From: Isoetes taiwanensis
Taxonomy: Eukaryota; Streptophyta; Lycopodiopsida; Isoetales; Isoetaceae
Reading direction: 5' to 3'
NCBI GenBank assembly: GCA_021234155.1
Contig: JAJEKV010000004.1
Span: 24,655,662 to 24,719,661 of the forward strand
Length of the DNA stretch: 64,000 nucleotides
The notes beneath the pieces were generated by a model. It saw only the letters and a program-made list of their open reading frames with translations, made no database searches and had not been told where the DNA came from. Shown here in pieces: positions 23,160-33,679 of this stretch; position 1 is the first letter of the stretch, and each line of letters opens with the position of its first letter. Made by a program: the position numbers and the translations under genes.

Positions 23160-24456
23160 AATTCTCAGTTGGAATATTAGGGGAGTAAAATCCTCTGAGT
23201 ACAAGAAGAGTAGGTTAGCAATCGCCATAAAGGGGATCAACCCGGATGTGATATGCTTACAAGAACATAAGTGTAAAAAGGAAGAAATACAGGAGCTGTT
23301 CAAAGTAATAGGCAATGAATACGTGGGTATTGCTGCAGTAAAGGAAACTTCTAGTGCAGGGACCCTCATCGCGTGGAAAAAAGAAGTAAAAGTATGTGAG
23401 TCACAGGTAGACAGATTTGGGAGATGGTCTCTAATCTTATGCCAACATGAAGGTAAAGTATGGGGCTTGGTGAACGTTTACGCCCATAACAACCCCAGAG
23501 GCAGAGGAGCCATATGGGCCACTCTTAGACACAAATTAAAAGGTTTCGGGAACAAGGTAGCTTGGCTAATGGTAGGAGATTTCAATATGGTGGAGGCAGC
23601 TGAGGATAGACAAGGGGTATCATCTGCAATTGTGCATGGGTTTGAGAAAGTGCAGTGGTGCAAACTGTTAGAAGATATAGGCTTCATGGAAGTAGACGGA
23701 GATAAGGGCTATACATGGTGTAACGGATGGGTAGGCATGGGTAGGACTTATGCAAGACATGATAGATGCTACATCAACGATGAGGCACTTACCATCCTTC
23801 CAAATGCGCATAGATCCAACCTTCTACAAAATGCTATCTCGGATCACAATCCACAGGTCATATCTACACAGATTTGCCAGATTAGAACCTCTAAAACAGT
23901 ATTCAAACTCAACACTAGATATCTGAAAGATCTAGAATTTGTGGAGGCTTGTAAAAGCATATGGCAATCCACTTTCAAAACGGGCTCAGGGATGGAAACC
24001 ATGATAACGGCCCTGGGTAATATAAAAAATTACGCCAAAATTTGGGGTAGAGCTAAAGTGCAAAGGGAGAGGGGAGAGTTGGATAGCCTTTACAATCAGC
24101 TCCACTCACTTAGAGCATTGGGCCCGAATGATGGGATAGAGGAGAAGGGAATAATAGAACAGATAAAGGCACTAGAGGAAGTCAAGATAATGGAGAACAT
24201 ATGCAAAGCAGGATTGACTTGGCTAAATGAAGGTGATAAATGCACCAAGTTCTTCTTTAAGTCAGCTAAAGAAAAGAAGAGGTCGTCTACTCTATCAACC
24301 ATTGCACTAGGCGACGGCTCGACCCTCAAATCCGCTAGGGATCTAAAAGGTACTTACATAATCATTTCCAAGGTTTTTGGGGAACATAACTTACCATTCC
24401 AAGATACATATGAAGAGCTAGTGATCTCAAAAAGTTTCACCTATAATGAGCTCTAG
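23149..24456 (+). pseudogene. LINE B ORF2, endonuclease part (435 codons open)
   Basis: The start MNHKILSWNIRGVKSSE gives an AP-endonuclease fold with all expected motifs: LQEHKCKKEE (Glu), VNVYAH, VGDFNMVE (Asp/Asn), YTWCNGWVG, ARHDRCY and ISDHNPQV (Asp-His). A linker follows with the conserved GLTWLNEGDKCTKFFFKSA. The enzyme nicks target DNA to prime reverse transcription. The frame closes at 24456, shortly before the reverse-transcriptase core, because of a frameshift. The endonuclease itself looks intact, making this the best-preserved LINE domain in the window. Confidence 0.9.
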
Positions 24457-26381
24457 CCAAAAGATATTCTCGAGTCGCCCTCTCTCTATGGAGGATCTTG
24501 AAAAAGCCACCCTCCTATTGGCTAAGAATAAATGTCCTGCATGGATGGAATCCCCATCGAATTCTACCAATGCAATTGGGAATGGATTAAAAATGATATC
24601 TTTTCTCAAGATACACGCACTTCTTGCAAGCTGAAAATTTAAATCCAAGATTGAATACAGTTTGCATTGCCTTGGTACCCAAGTGTAAGGAGCCAAGCAC
24701 AATTAACGATTGAGGCCTATCACACTCCTATCTCCGCATTTTACAAAATCATAGCCAAGGCTATGGCGAGAAGATCAAACCAATTTTAGCGGAAGGTATC
24801 TCACAGTCCCAACTGCTTCTTACCGGTAGGAGTATTCTCGAGCAATGTGGCGCAGCTTTTGAAGGGTTGCACCGGGTCAAAAAACAGACAAAAAGTAGCC
24901 TATCTAAAGCTAGATTTCACCAAGGCATATGACAAAGATTAGATGGAGTTTTCTCGATAAAATGATGCTCAAGCCGGGTTGTGGGGATATTTTTACGTAT
25001 GGGGTAATGAAACTATTGAGATCAGCTCGAGCCTCAGTCTTATTTCAAGGTGAATCATCTCCTATATTTGAGATTAAGAGGGGCATCGTGCAAGGTTGTC
25101 CCCCTGCTCCCTTCCTCTTCAATATAGCAGCCAGAAGCTCTCTCACGCTTATTCCCGCAAGCATCCGCGGACGGGTCTCATTCGTGGTCTAGAAATGTGG
25201 GATGGCTCTCAACAAATCAGAACCAAGATGCATCGACTCATTTCTCGCTTTATTGAGGCGAGAGGGAAAACAATATGTCAAGTGCAGACAACCATCGGCC
25301 ACCTTCTCAATAGCTTCAGTCTGCCTCATAAATTGGAAAAAATGCTCGGTCAGTGGCCTTTGGAGAACGGGCATCCCATATGTCCGGAAAGCTTACCATG
25401 GAAAATTATCCCCGAGGGTGAACACTCCAGGCTTGTTAGGAATCCTAGTGGGCATTAACATCACTAGTGCAATCTAATATGGGATGAAATGCTACTAGGC
25501 CTATATAAACACCTAAATTGGTGGAAGGTAGCAAAGTTATCCCTTGCAGGGAGGATTACTGTGGCAAAACATGTGCTAAGTAATATTTATGTATACATAT
25601 CATCAATTCTACTTGCTCCAGGGAGAAGGTGCAGGAGTTAGAAGGGCTGATTCAAACTTCGGCCCTGGGAGGTAATGAAGAAGGTGCAACGATCAAAATT
25701 GCTTGGTGGAAGTGCAAGAGGGACAAAAACGTAAGGGGGAGAATTGGTATGTTTGACATAATCTTCACAGAGCAAAGTATTAATAGCCAAATTCATATGG
25801 ATGATTCTTCAGAAAAGGTGAAGTCTCCGTGTTTGCACCTCATCAACCAAGCTCTATTATATTCTTGTAAGCATAGTAAGCCCTCCGTCAAGGTCTCGCC
25901 CATGGTCTCTCTTTTTTGATCTCAAGCCATGTAAAGAAGCCTCCCCCTTCCCGAAGGGTCTTATTTCGCTTGGAATGCCATAAAGAAACTATTCACGCTT
26001 GATATCAGCAAATTTAAAAGCGGACCTCCCCTCCATGGTGGGTACCAAAGTGGAATTGCACAATAAACAAGGCCCATTAGGTATAGTGGCCGACGCGAGG
26101 ATTGTGAAGAGATGGAAAAACGTGGTATACATTCTTGTGCTCGCTGGTATATGGGAGAGCACCGCCGGTTGGGAAGCATTTCAAGCCCGCTTTGGTTTAA
26201 AGGAGGCGACAAGATAATTTGGGAATGTGTGGCTTCCGTATCTCCCAAACACAATAAATAGAGGAGATCAAAGTCCATGGGTCGTACATCCTTCGATATG
26301 ACCAAACAAGTTCGTGAAGTCATGCTACAAGAGTTTGAAGACTAAGGGACTTCTTCCAAAAGATCTCCCAAGTGGGAGCTA
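24457..26381 (+). pseudogene. LINE B ORF2, reverse-transcriptase part, heavily frameshifted
   Basis: Motifs can be followed by switching frames: DGIPIEFYQ, ISAFYKIIAKAMA, GRSILE-like sequence at 24820-24850, VAYLKLDFTKAYD (24898-24935), ARASVLFQGESSPIFEIKRGIVQGCP (25021-25100), then INWKKCSVSGLW. The usual FADD box after GSQQI (near 25205-25230) is not readable and appears lost. Many differences from LINE A are single-base deletions next to CCGG/CGG or homopolymers. The domain is dead as written. Confidence 0.75.
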
Positions 26382-26909
26382 GTGATCACGGAGGACATCC
26401 TTAAAAACATCCGAGAAACGCTATTGAAAAATTCCTCCCTCCACCTAATCAACGCCTTTCTTTGGCAAGTGATCCATAGGGTCCCAAGGGTCAATCATCT
26501 AGTCTCCAAATGGGACAATAACGTGAGCCCACTTTGCCCTATGTGTGAAGAGGAAGAAGAATCCATAGAACATTGTCTGGTGGAATGTGGGATGCTGCAT
26601 GAAGTATGGGCCTGGAGTCTGGATAGGTTCGAATACCCCTTAGGAACCAAAGAATTGCTGCTAGGAATTCTCCCTCCAGATTGGTGTCCCAAGAAGAAGA
26701 TTTCTTTTCACATAGCCAGGGCCCGGACGATCTGGTCAATATGGAAAAGGAGGAATGCCCGAGTCTTCGCTGAGAATCAGGAGGTATTCATATCATCAAC
26801 TCAGCTACTTCACCTGGTACTTGAAAGACTTAAAAAATTTAGGCTAGTTTTTAAATGTGAAGAAGAGGTAAAGGAAGAAATATGGGGCACCTATTTTAAT
26901 CTAGTCTAG
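26382..26909 (+). pseudogene. LINE B ORF2, C-terminal zinc-binding domain (175 codons open)
   Basis: This open part has the plant L1 zf-RVT pattern: FLWQVIHRVPRVNHLVSKW, then CPMCEEEEESIEHCLVECG (CxxC...H...C), followed by VWAWSLDRF, IWSIWKRRNARVFAE and a Lys/Glu-rich end. This region binds nucleic acid and is needed for retrotransposition in related elements. It is intact, unlike the preceding 1.9 kb, and ends about 130 bp before the A-rich tail. Confidence 0.85.
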
Positions 26910-27371
26910 GTCAGGAAAGAGAATAGTACAAGCTGGAGCTACATAGCTACCCCCATCTCATATTCGTGGATGGGTGCACCTCTGCCATGTGGCTTTGTAT
27001 CATTCTCTCTAAGTAAATAAAATCTTTCTTATCCCTCAAAAAAAAAAGAAAAGGGACGAGATTACATATGATTGTGCATGGTTTGTTGACATACTCGTAT
27101 GCAAAAGTAATATTTTTTATTTGACAAGTTGAGAACATGATGCTAGGCATGCCGAATTTATAGTGCATGATCATGTTGCCAAAAGCAGTGGCCGTAGCTT
27201 ACATCATTTGAAGCAGTAAAGAGCTCCCACAATGTCGATTCAGTGGAAGGTGAACGGGATTATTTGGTGCCCATTTGTTGGATGAACTTTTGCAGATGAA
27301 AGGCTTTATACGAATTCAAAGGAAGATTATTTAGTGCCCATTTACCGCATTGATCAATTTGCCCATGAAGA

Positions 27372-27690
27372 GGCTTCTCCTAATCACTTCTCCTGATTTC
27401 TTTGCACGTAAAAGCTTCCAAGAAAAAATGCAGTTTCCACAAGATGAATTCTTCCTATTATCAATGCCGTTGTTGTGGAATGCACATAGATATCTCAAAG
27501 AAGCATTTTAGGCTATCACAAAGAAGCTGCACCATTTCACCATCAGTTACGGTTCCTATGTAATACCACAATCCAACGACATTGACTTGTACAAAACCAT
27601 AAGTTAAAGCCCATCTAAATCCTGAGCCTTGCCAGACTGAGAGCCTAAAATTGATGCCATGTAAACAAGAATCTGAAAAAGAAACTAGCA
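27372..27690. repeat. Dispersed repeat R, copy 2
   Basis: Second copy of the roughly 300-bp sequence at 19702-20010, in the same orientation, downstream of LINE B. Its minus strand is open for 83 codons (27712-27461), containing SGFRWALTYGFVQVNVVGL. The encoded sequence is not recognised. It could be a captured gene piece or simply a repeat without stops. Confidence 0.75.
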
Positions 27691-28316
27691 GTAGGGCAGG
27701 CTTGAAAATCATAGTAGGTCGGCAGTTATAGGATGATTGATATTGATTGCTCTACCAACCACATCTTCAAAGGGGTCCATTTGTAACACTTTAAATCAAA
27801 GAGATGACACAATTATGAGGGACCTATTTTGTATAAAGCAACTACTTCAAAGTCATAGATAATTATATGTTTGGGTTTATAAACACCCTTTAATTATGGC
27901 CTTCCATAATAATTGGGCAAAGGGTTGGGAATGGGAAGGTGAAATAGAAAACAATAAAAAGTAAGGCTAAGGCTGCAAATGGCCAAAGCTGAAAACGTTT
28001 AAGCTTGAAGGTCCTTTGTGAAGTGCACCAAATTTTTTTAATCCAACTTGAAATGATTATATCTGAGTTCTAGACACATTGCATTGTAGTCTGAGATGGC
28101 ATGGGATTAATATAGTTAAATGCACCATAGTCTTAATAATTATTTGGAAAATGATTAACATCTATTAGAAAAATTTTGTTATTTGTCTTGCGTGTCAACA
28201 GGGTTACCACTAAGGCCAAATTTGTTTGAACATATATAAAGGATTTGACAAACAATAGGTTTTTGGGAATGTTTATGTTGCATATAATCTGACTTGTAAA
28301 TAGTCGTAGGATTTAG
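27691..28316. other. AT-rich stretch without recognisable features
   Basis: No gene, repeat or RNA gene seen. LINE D begins near 28317. Confidence 0.4.
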
Positions 28317-29620
28317 GTGAATGTTGTTGGACAACCCGCATTGTCTATCCAATTACTGAACAACCATGGTCAGTTTGGTGTTTGCAAAATTGCTTGCCGA
28401 CATTCTAGAGCACTAGTTGATGGCTTGGGCAGATGCAACAGACGGGCGGGCCCTCACAGCATGCAGGGTTTAGGCCGCGACACTCAACCATTTATCACAT
28501 CTTCACACTATGGACCTTGGTTGAAGACAGTAGGAACCATCGACGAGACCTGTATTGCTGCTTTGTGAACCTCACCAAGGCTTTTGACAGTGTGCCTTGG
28601 AAAAAGCTGTGGATAAGATTGCAACAGCTGGAGGTCTCTATAGAACTACAGTGCATAGACTGATGAGATATGCTCAGGCCAGTTGTAGATGACAAGCCAG
28701 TCATTCAATAACAGTATCGGGGTCTGCCAAGGATGCTCTCTCTCTTATATTGTTTGGACTATACATTGATCAGTTAGAGAGCTGGCTCACTAAAAAATGG
28801 AGGTGACGAAACTCACCTCCTGCACCAGATCACCAGTTGACTTATGCCATGGCAATGGGGCCACAATGCCTCAAGGTCTGTTGGAAGGAAAAGCGAGCTC
28901 AGTGGTTCACCAGATGGAATGTGTAGGAGCACAGGTGCATACAGGTACAAACAGAGGCAGATCACCACAGCTTGAGACAATATCTTGACACAATCTTCTT
29001 CAACAAGTTCTACGGTGCCAATGCTCTTGAATAGGTCAAGACAGCACATTACCAGTGCCACATAAAACCCACATTGGAATGGGGTCCAGAATGCTCGCGT
29101 ATTCGTCTATCGACCTATGAAAAGGTGCAGACTCATTGCCTTGATCCGGAGGATGCACACCATCTCTGAATTGAGATAGGCAGATGGATTAAGGAGCCAC
29201 GGCAGGACAAGCTTTGTCAACGTTGCCAAATGGAAGTCGTTGAGGATGAATGCCATACCCTCTAAAGTTGTCTGGCATATAATCAAATTCGGGCACGCCA
29301 TGTTGAATTGGTCAGGCTTGGCCAGCCGCTACATGTAATACTGAACATGTCTTCAGTATAGATGCTGGTATCATACCTTCACGAGGTAATGGATGTGCCA
29401 GGATCAGCTATTTTCTTGGATATTCGCTTGACTTCTAAATATACTACACGATATGCATATTTGCACAGTTTGAAACATTCTTATTACTGTCATGGTTTTT
29501 TGCAATGGAGGTTTTTTAAGTTGGACAATAATAATAACATTGTTGTGGTCTCTTATTGGTCCCACAGATCAATTGGACTCCGTGGATGATAAAAGTTCTA
29601 TTCTATATAAAATATAAAAT
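28317..29620 (+). mobile_element. LINE D: 5'-truncated LINE of the F/H family
   Basis: Reverse-transcriptase motifs HAGFRPRHSTIYHIF and LYCCFVNLTKAFDSVPWKKLW (28460-28620) closely match LINE F (QAGFRPRHSTIDHMF, LYCCFVDFAKAFDTVP). The copy then jumps to the C-terminal part (from about 28860), similar to 51350-51720 and 57500-57900, so an internal piece including the YADD motif is missing. The 3' end reads GATGATAAAA plus a TTCTA/TATAAA-rich run, matching the LINE F end (GAATGATAAAA plus TTCAA repeats). It is dead. Confidence 0.75.
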
Positions 29621-29699
29621 CAATATTGGAAAGTAAAATATAGAACATTTAGGTCTATTCAGTCAAACTATAGACATCACACTCCCTTCTTTTCTCAAT

Positions 29700-29915
29700 A
29701 CCCCAGGTACGGAAAAAGCAACTGGCGGCGGAGAAACAACAAACTGCAAAGTTAGAGACCCACACATAGTAGGTGGAAGACGGCCTTCGCTTGGCACACT
29801 TTGAGAGGTAGCAGGACAAGCAGGAGTTCACTGACCTGCATGCTCATCTAGACTCCCTCTCTAACACCATGGAAGCCATAACACAAAAATGTGTATTCAA
29901 TTCAAAGGTTTAACT
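29700..29915 (+). mobile_element. LINE ORF1 fragment (coiled-coil part), probably from LINE E
   Basis: Plus-strand translation gives KKQLAAEKQQTAKLET, then LRLAHFER and QEFTDLHAHLDSLSNTMEA, a charged helical sequence like the coiled coils of L1-like ORF1 proteins. Two stops interrupt it. The next related DNA starts near 31000, with the H3-like gene in between. Confidence 0.4.
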
Positions 29916-30157
29916 TAATAATATAACAACTAACATAAAGGTTTAGCTTATTATCATACTAGAGGTAGATAGAAGAGAAATGAATATAGGTAAAAAAGAA
30001 TTATTTGAAGCAGATATACCTTTGGAACGGTTTTGGGTCATTTCATGCTTCTATTTATCACTTATGGCAGTCAGATCTTCAGAAGCATAATAGTATAACA
30101 ATATTGAGCATAATATACAACTCTAGTGCATGTAGGATGCTATCTTGGTAGCATGGG

Positions 30158-30266
30158 CACGGTGCGAATTATGTTGGCATTCAATAATGAATAGTCATTA
30201 ATTCGCATCGTGGCCACAGTGCGAATATTAGTTATCCTATAACTATAGGATAACTAATATTTGCAC
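30158..30266. repeat. Pair of adjacent near-perfect hairpins
   Basis: Hairpin 1: 30158-30171 (CACGGTGCGAATTA) pairs with 30199-30212 with one mismatch. Hairpin 2: 30219-30241 pairs with 30244-30266 over 23 bp with one G/T difference and a 2-nt loop. Both stems contain the same GTGCGAATTA/GTGCGAATATTA core, so the hairpins are related. No gene overlaps. A small foldback element or its excision product is possible. Confidence 0.8.
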
Positions 30267-30370
30267 CGTAATTTCTAAACATAAGTTTATACCTAAAATT
30301 TCTAGGTCGATACAGATACAGATTACATATAACCAAACCAAATAATACACAGACATACTACTAAAAGTTT

Positions 30371-30376
30371 TTTATT
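30371..30376 (-). terminator. AATAAA polyadenylation signal of the H3-like gene
   Basis: AATAAA on the minus strand, 18 nt past the stop codon at 30396-30394, in a T/A-rich context (TTCTTAATAAAAAAC). The position suits a compact transcript and supports a genuine minus-strand gene. Confidence 0.5.
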
Positions 30377-30393
30377 AAGAAAAAACTAACACT

Positions 30394-30870
30394 TTACATG
30401 CCTCGAAAATATTTCGTCAAAGCAACATCCCTCTGCATGATTATCACCCTCTTTCCATGCACGTCACACTTCATACAGTCTTCAAAAAACCTGACCATGT
30501 AATTCTCAGCTACCTCGTGTAGAGCATCAAGGGCATTTGCAGTAAATTGATTAACCTCTTCTGGCATTGGAAAAACTCTGCAAGAGCCGTGGTACCTCCT
30601 CCTATCTTCCTTCATTTCCGAGTACCTGTTCTGAACCTCCTCCCTACAGATTCTCGCCATCATGAGCTTTGGAAGTACCCATTCCTCGTGATTCATAGAA
30701 AAAAATGAATCGAAATAAAATTAGTTGTAAAAGAAGAAGAATGGAAAAGTTACCGTGGTCGACTCGTCTTGGATTGGCGCAAGAACTATTTCCTGGTTTG
30801 CATGGTGGAGTAAAAACCTTTCTTTCATTGAGCAAAAAACCAAAACCCTGGTTCTACATGCATTCGGCAT
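30394..30870 (-). CDS. Divergent histone H3-like (CENH3-like) fold protein, two-exon model
   Basis: Exon 2 (30684-30394) ends with 49 residues from FTANALDALHEVAENY to DVALTKYFRG that align without a gap to H3 alpha2-loop2-alpha3. Matches include the AL...E.AE.Y.V..FED core, C.xH.KRV.IM and the final RG. Exon 1 (30828 or in-frame 30870 down to 30754) has ANQEIVLAPIQ, which fits the H3 alphaN stretch, then joins in phase 0 across a 69-nt GT-AG intron to EWVLPKLMMARICREEV, an alpha1-like helix. The segment between alpha1 and alpha2 is about 24 residues longer than in H3. The usual Lys/Arg tail is absent or very short. Total 121 or 135 codons, near H3's length. A polyadenylation signal lies 18 nt after the stop. 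It sits between LINE D and LINE E. The fold match is seen; CENH3 function is only a guess, and a pseudogene is possible. Confidence 0.55.
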
Positions 30871-30999
30871 GTTTCTACATGCATGCAGCTGCTCATAGTT
30901 CCAAAATCTTGTTTGCTAGACTAGAAAATCTAAATGAAAGTCATTCGGGGCATTAGTAATGTTTTTTTTTTTTTTACATTTTTTGATGATCCCCGATGG

Positions 31000-32535
31000 T
31001 TGCAAACGTTTAGAATACGTAGGGGTTTTTTAAGAAGTACTCTATGGTTAAAAACGGGGTTTTTTAACAACACTGCTTTGAGGAGAGCCAGTCACAGTCG
31101 AAAGCCCTTTAGAGTTGGGTCGAGTCATAGAAAGTACCCTCGTTGGCAAAGAACCCAGCCTTGGAAAACTGCTTGCTGGAACTCGAGCTTAACCTCGCTG
31201 CTCGAGGCCGGGAGTTGTAGGAGTTGCGGGAGGTCATCACCAAACAAGGTAAGGGCCTTCATGCAGAGGCTCATGAATAACTCTTGCGGTGCATGCACGA
31301 GATGGCAATTTCAGTAGGAGCTGAGCTCCAGGCTTTGTAGAGCAGAGGCCGCAGCACAGGTCATGCCAGTCCCACATGCCCAACAACCTGCATGGCCTGC
31401 ACAACGTCAGTCGAGACTATGCACTACCGCACCATCAAGCCATCCATGCTACCACCACCCCCACGCAAGGCGCAGCCCACGCCGTGCCAACCGCAAACAG
31501 CACCTGCACAATAGCCATCACAAACCGCCACGGTCAACATTGATCCACAGGCCACAGAAATTTAGGAGTGCAGATGGAGAGGCCATAATTTGGTAATCCG
31601 AGGCCTATCGAAAGAAGGGAGAATCTCATTCACTGCCTCTAGATGCAGATCCTTGACCATTCCCTGTGCCTTTTCACATTGCTAGAGCAAGATGCCACGG
31701 TGCTCAACGCCTTGACCACAACTACATTGGCGTATTCACAGTCGCATATGCACAGTTACGAGGTGCCATATTGCACTAGGGCAAGCAGCTGAAGGGGACG
31801 TCCCTGTATGTGGATCGAGACCTCACTCCACAGCAATAAGAGTCCTGCAAGTAGGAGCTGGCCAAGGTTATAAGCAAGGGAAGCTGCAGGTCTAGTCCGC
31901 ATTTTTCGCCCACCAAATGCTGCTGCAAGCCTTCAGGCCTACTCTGCCTCAGCCCCAACTCCCTCACTCATGCTTCTACCCCATCTGCTCCAGCTCCATG
32001 CCCGGCTCCCACTGCTTCGTGCTCTGCCCCCAACACTCAGTCTGCTGCCGCTCTTCGCTCGCAACTCGGTCTGCACATGCAACTGCTATTGATAAATAGG
32101 AAATGTGCCTCCGGGGTTGTCTCCTGGAACTGTCGGGTTTTCACATGGCAAAAGGGAGATAGTCTCAACTCCTGGCTACAAATATGGATCTCATCTTTTG
32201 AATGGAGATATGGAAGCATGCAGGGCCCCATCTCCCAGGTGACCAGCATTTTTTAGTCTTTAATAGCTGCATAGAAAAGAGGGAACATGGGAGGGGGGGA
32301 GGGGGGGGGTTGCCTATTACTACCAGACAACTTTGGCGAATTCAGTTTTCCTGAAGAAGACAGACAGACACAACTGGTACCTATGGGTGCGGGCGCATAA
32401 TTGTACTGGTAACCCTCTCTTTATAGCTGCCTGCTACTTCCCACATGCAGAGAGCAACTTCTACCACAGCCACTCAGATGTGGATAGGATGAATCCTTAT
32501 GTCGATCTATATGAAACTATGGAATTTGAGGTCTG
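31000..32535 (+). mobile_element. LINE E: ORF1 and 5' part of ORF2, 3' part missing
   Basis: Around 31150-31300 a helical ORF1 part reads ENCLLELELNLAARGREL and ELREVITKQGKG. Near 31590 NLVIRGLSKEG corresponds to the RRM-like start seen in LINE G (LKISGLPEIDGEE). A Pro/Ala/Ser-rich linker follows (31900-32090). The start of ORF2 (about 32110) and an endonuclease stretch (YLWVRAHN, AACYFPHAESNFYH, DVDRMNPYVDLYETM) match LINE F 54841-55240. Similarity ends at about 32535. Losing the 3' half is unusual for a LINE insertion and suggests later deletion. Numerous stops. Confidence 0.65.
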
Positions 32536-33679
32536 TTTCTTATACACTGATACAATATATACAAGTTTTAAAGAAAAAAATCCCGATAGACTATAAAGGG
32601 TGATGCAGATTGGTCACTTGGGAAAGAGATATCAAAGATTGGTTTATGACTCCATTGCCTACAAGGAATCTCCAAGGGTTTTCAATGATTTGCTTGAGTC
32701 ATTGGCGTGGAATTTTATTGCTATTGTTGTGGTATTCATTTTTTGCAAGAAGTACAAATATCTCTGTAGTTTCCATATGAATCTCAATTGTGATGGCTTA
32801 CCTCGCCAGAATGATATCAGATGTCATTACTTTGAAAAAATCTATTCTATTCTATTCTATTGAAAATACATAGGAAGGTCACATCTGCATGCCTAATTTA
32901 TTTCGATAGATACTAGCGTTAATCAACGCTTTTAATCTCGTCACTCTGCCGTGGAGTAGAAGTCTCGCAGATATGAACACAGTTCAGCCTATGAAAATGA
33001 CCTTGGGCAATGATCTTGAGCCACTCATTAGTGATCAGATTATGGGAGCGCCTAAAATCTTGAATTTTTTGTCTTTTTCCTCTATTTCAGTTTTAAATCT
33101 TTTCTTGGCAAAATTTCAGCTTCCTTCACCGAATTGAGCCTGCATTGCACGAGAACTATAGAGAAATCTCTAGCCGCCTCTGTAGAGGGCCAGCTGCATT
33201 GAATTCTCCTCTCTCTAATCTTTCTATGGATATAAAAATCTTTGCAATCATCAAACAGGGTGCAAGATTTACTTGTGGTTTTCTCTGTGGCTCTCCATCC
33301 GAACTATGGAACTCCATTATAACTAATAAGTGGTTCCCAGACCATCTATTCCATCAAGAATACTCTTTCGTTCCGAGTTGTACAGAATTTGAAGTTTAAA
33401 TGCTCAATTCTTGGCTTGAGGAATTTACTGGGAGCAATCAAACTATGGCTACAGGCATTTTTAGAGTTAACTGAGAATGAACGGATGAAAAGATTTCTGT
33501 TAAAATATACCCTGATCAGTAAGCTTGATAATTTGCTCTTGAATTGCTTGTTATGGCAGAATTATGGTATTCTGATCTCTCAAAATTGTTTGGTAGCCTC
33601 TCTGTTTTCCTTTTTTCATAATTATAGTCTTTCTTGTCCTCTTTGTTGCTTTCTTCTGAGCTTTCTCCATTCATTAATG
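32536..33679. other. Stretch without recognisable gene
   Basis: AT-rich DNA with short plus-strand frames (32600-32863, 33145-33399, 33389-33724) that show no known domain. The last part may be the leader of the L1 ORF1 fragment that follows. A run of 18 A near 33699-33716 is inside or just after that frame start rather than a clear tail. Confidence 0.35.

Larger units (their letters stand above)
20960..27047 (+). mobile_element. LINE B: near full-length L1-type non-LTR retrotransposon
   Basis: In order: an ORF1-like N-terminal part (20976-21398 open), a damaged DUF4283-like core (21900-22430), intact ORF1 C-terminus (22659-23159), ORF2 endonuclease (23149-24456), damaged reverse transcriptase (24457-26381), and intact zinc-binding C-terminus (26382-26909). 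It ends after AAATAAAATC with an A-rich tail at 27038-27047. It is the same family as LINE A. The 5' boundary is approximate. Damage is strongly patchy: two stretches remain open while those between have many one-base shifts. Confidence 0.85.
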
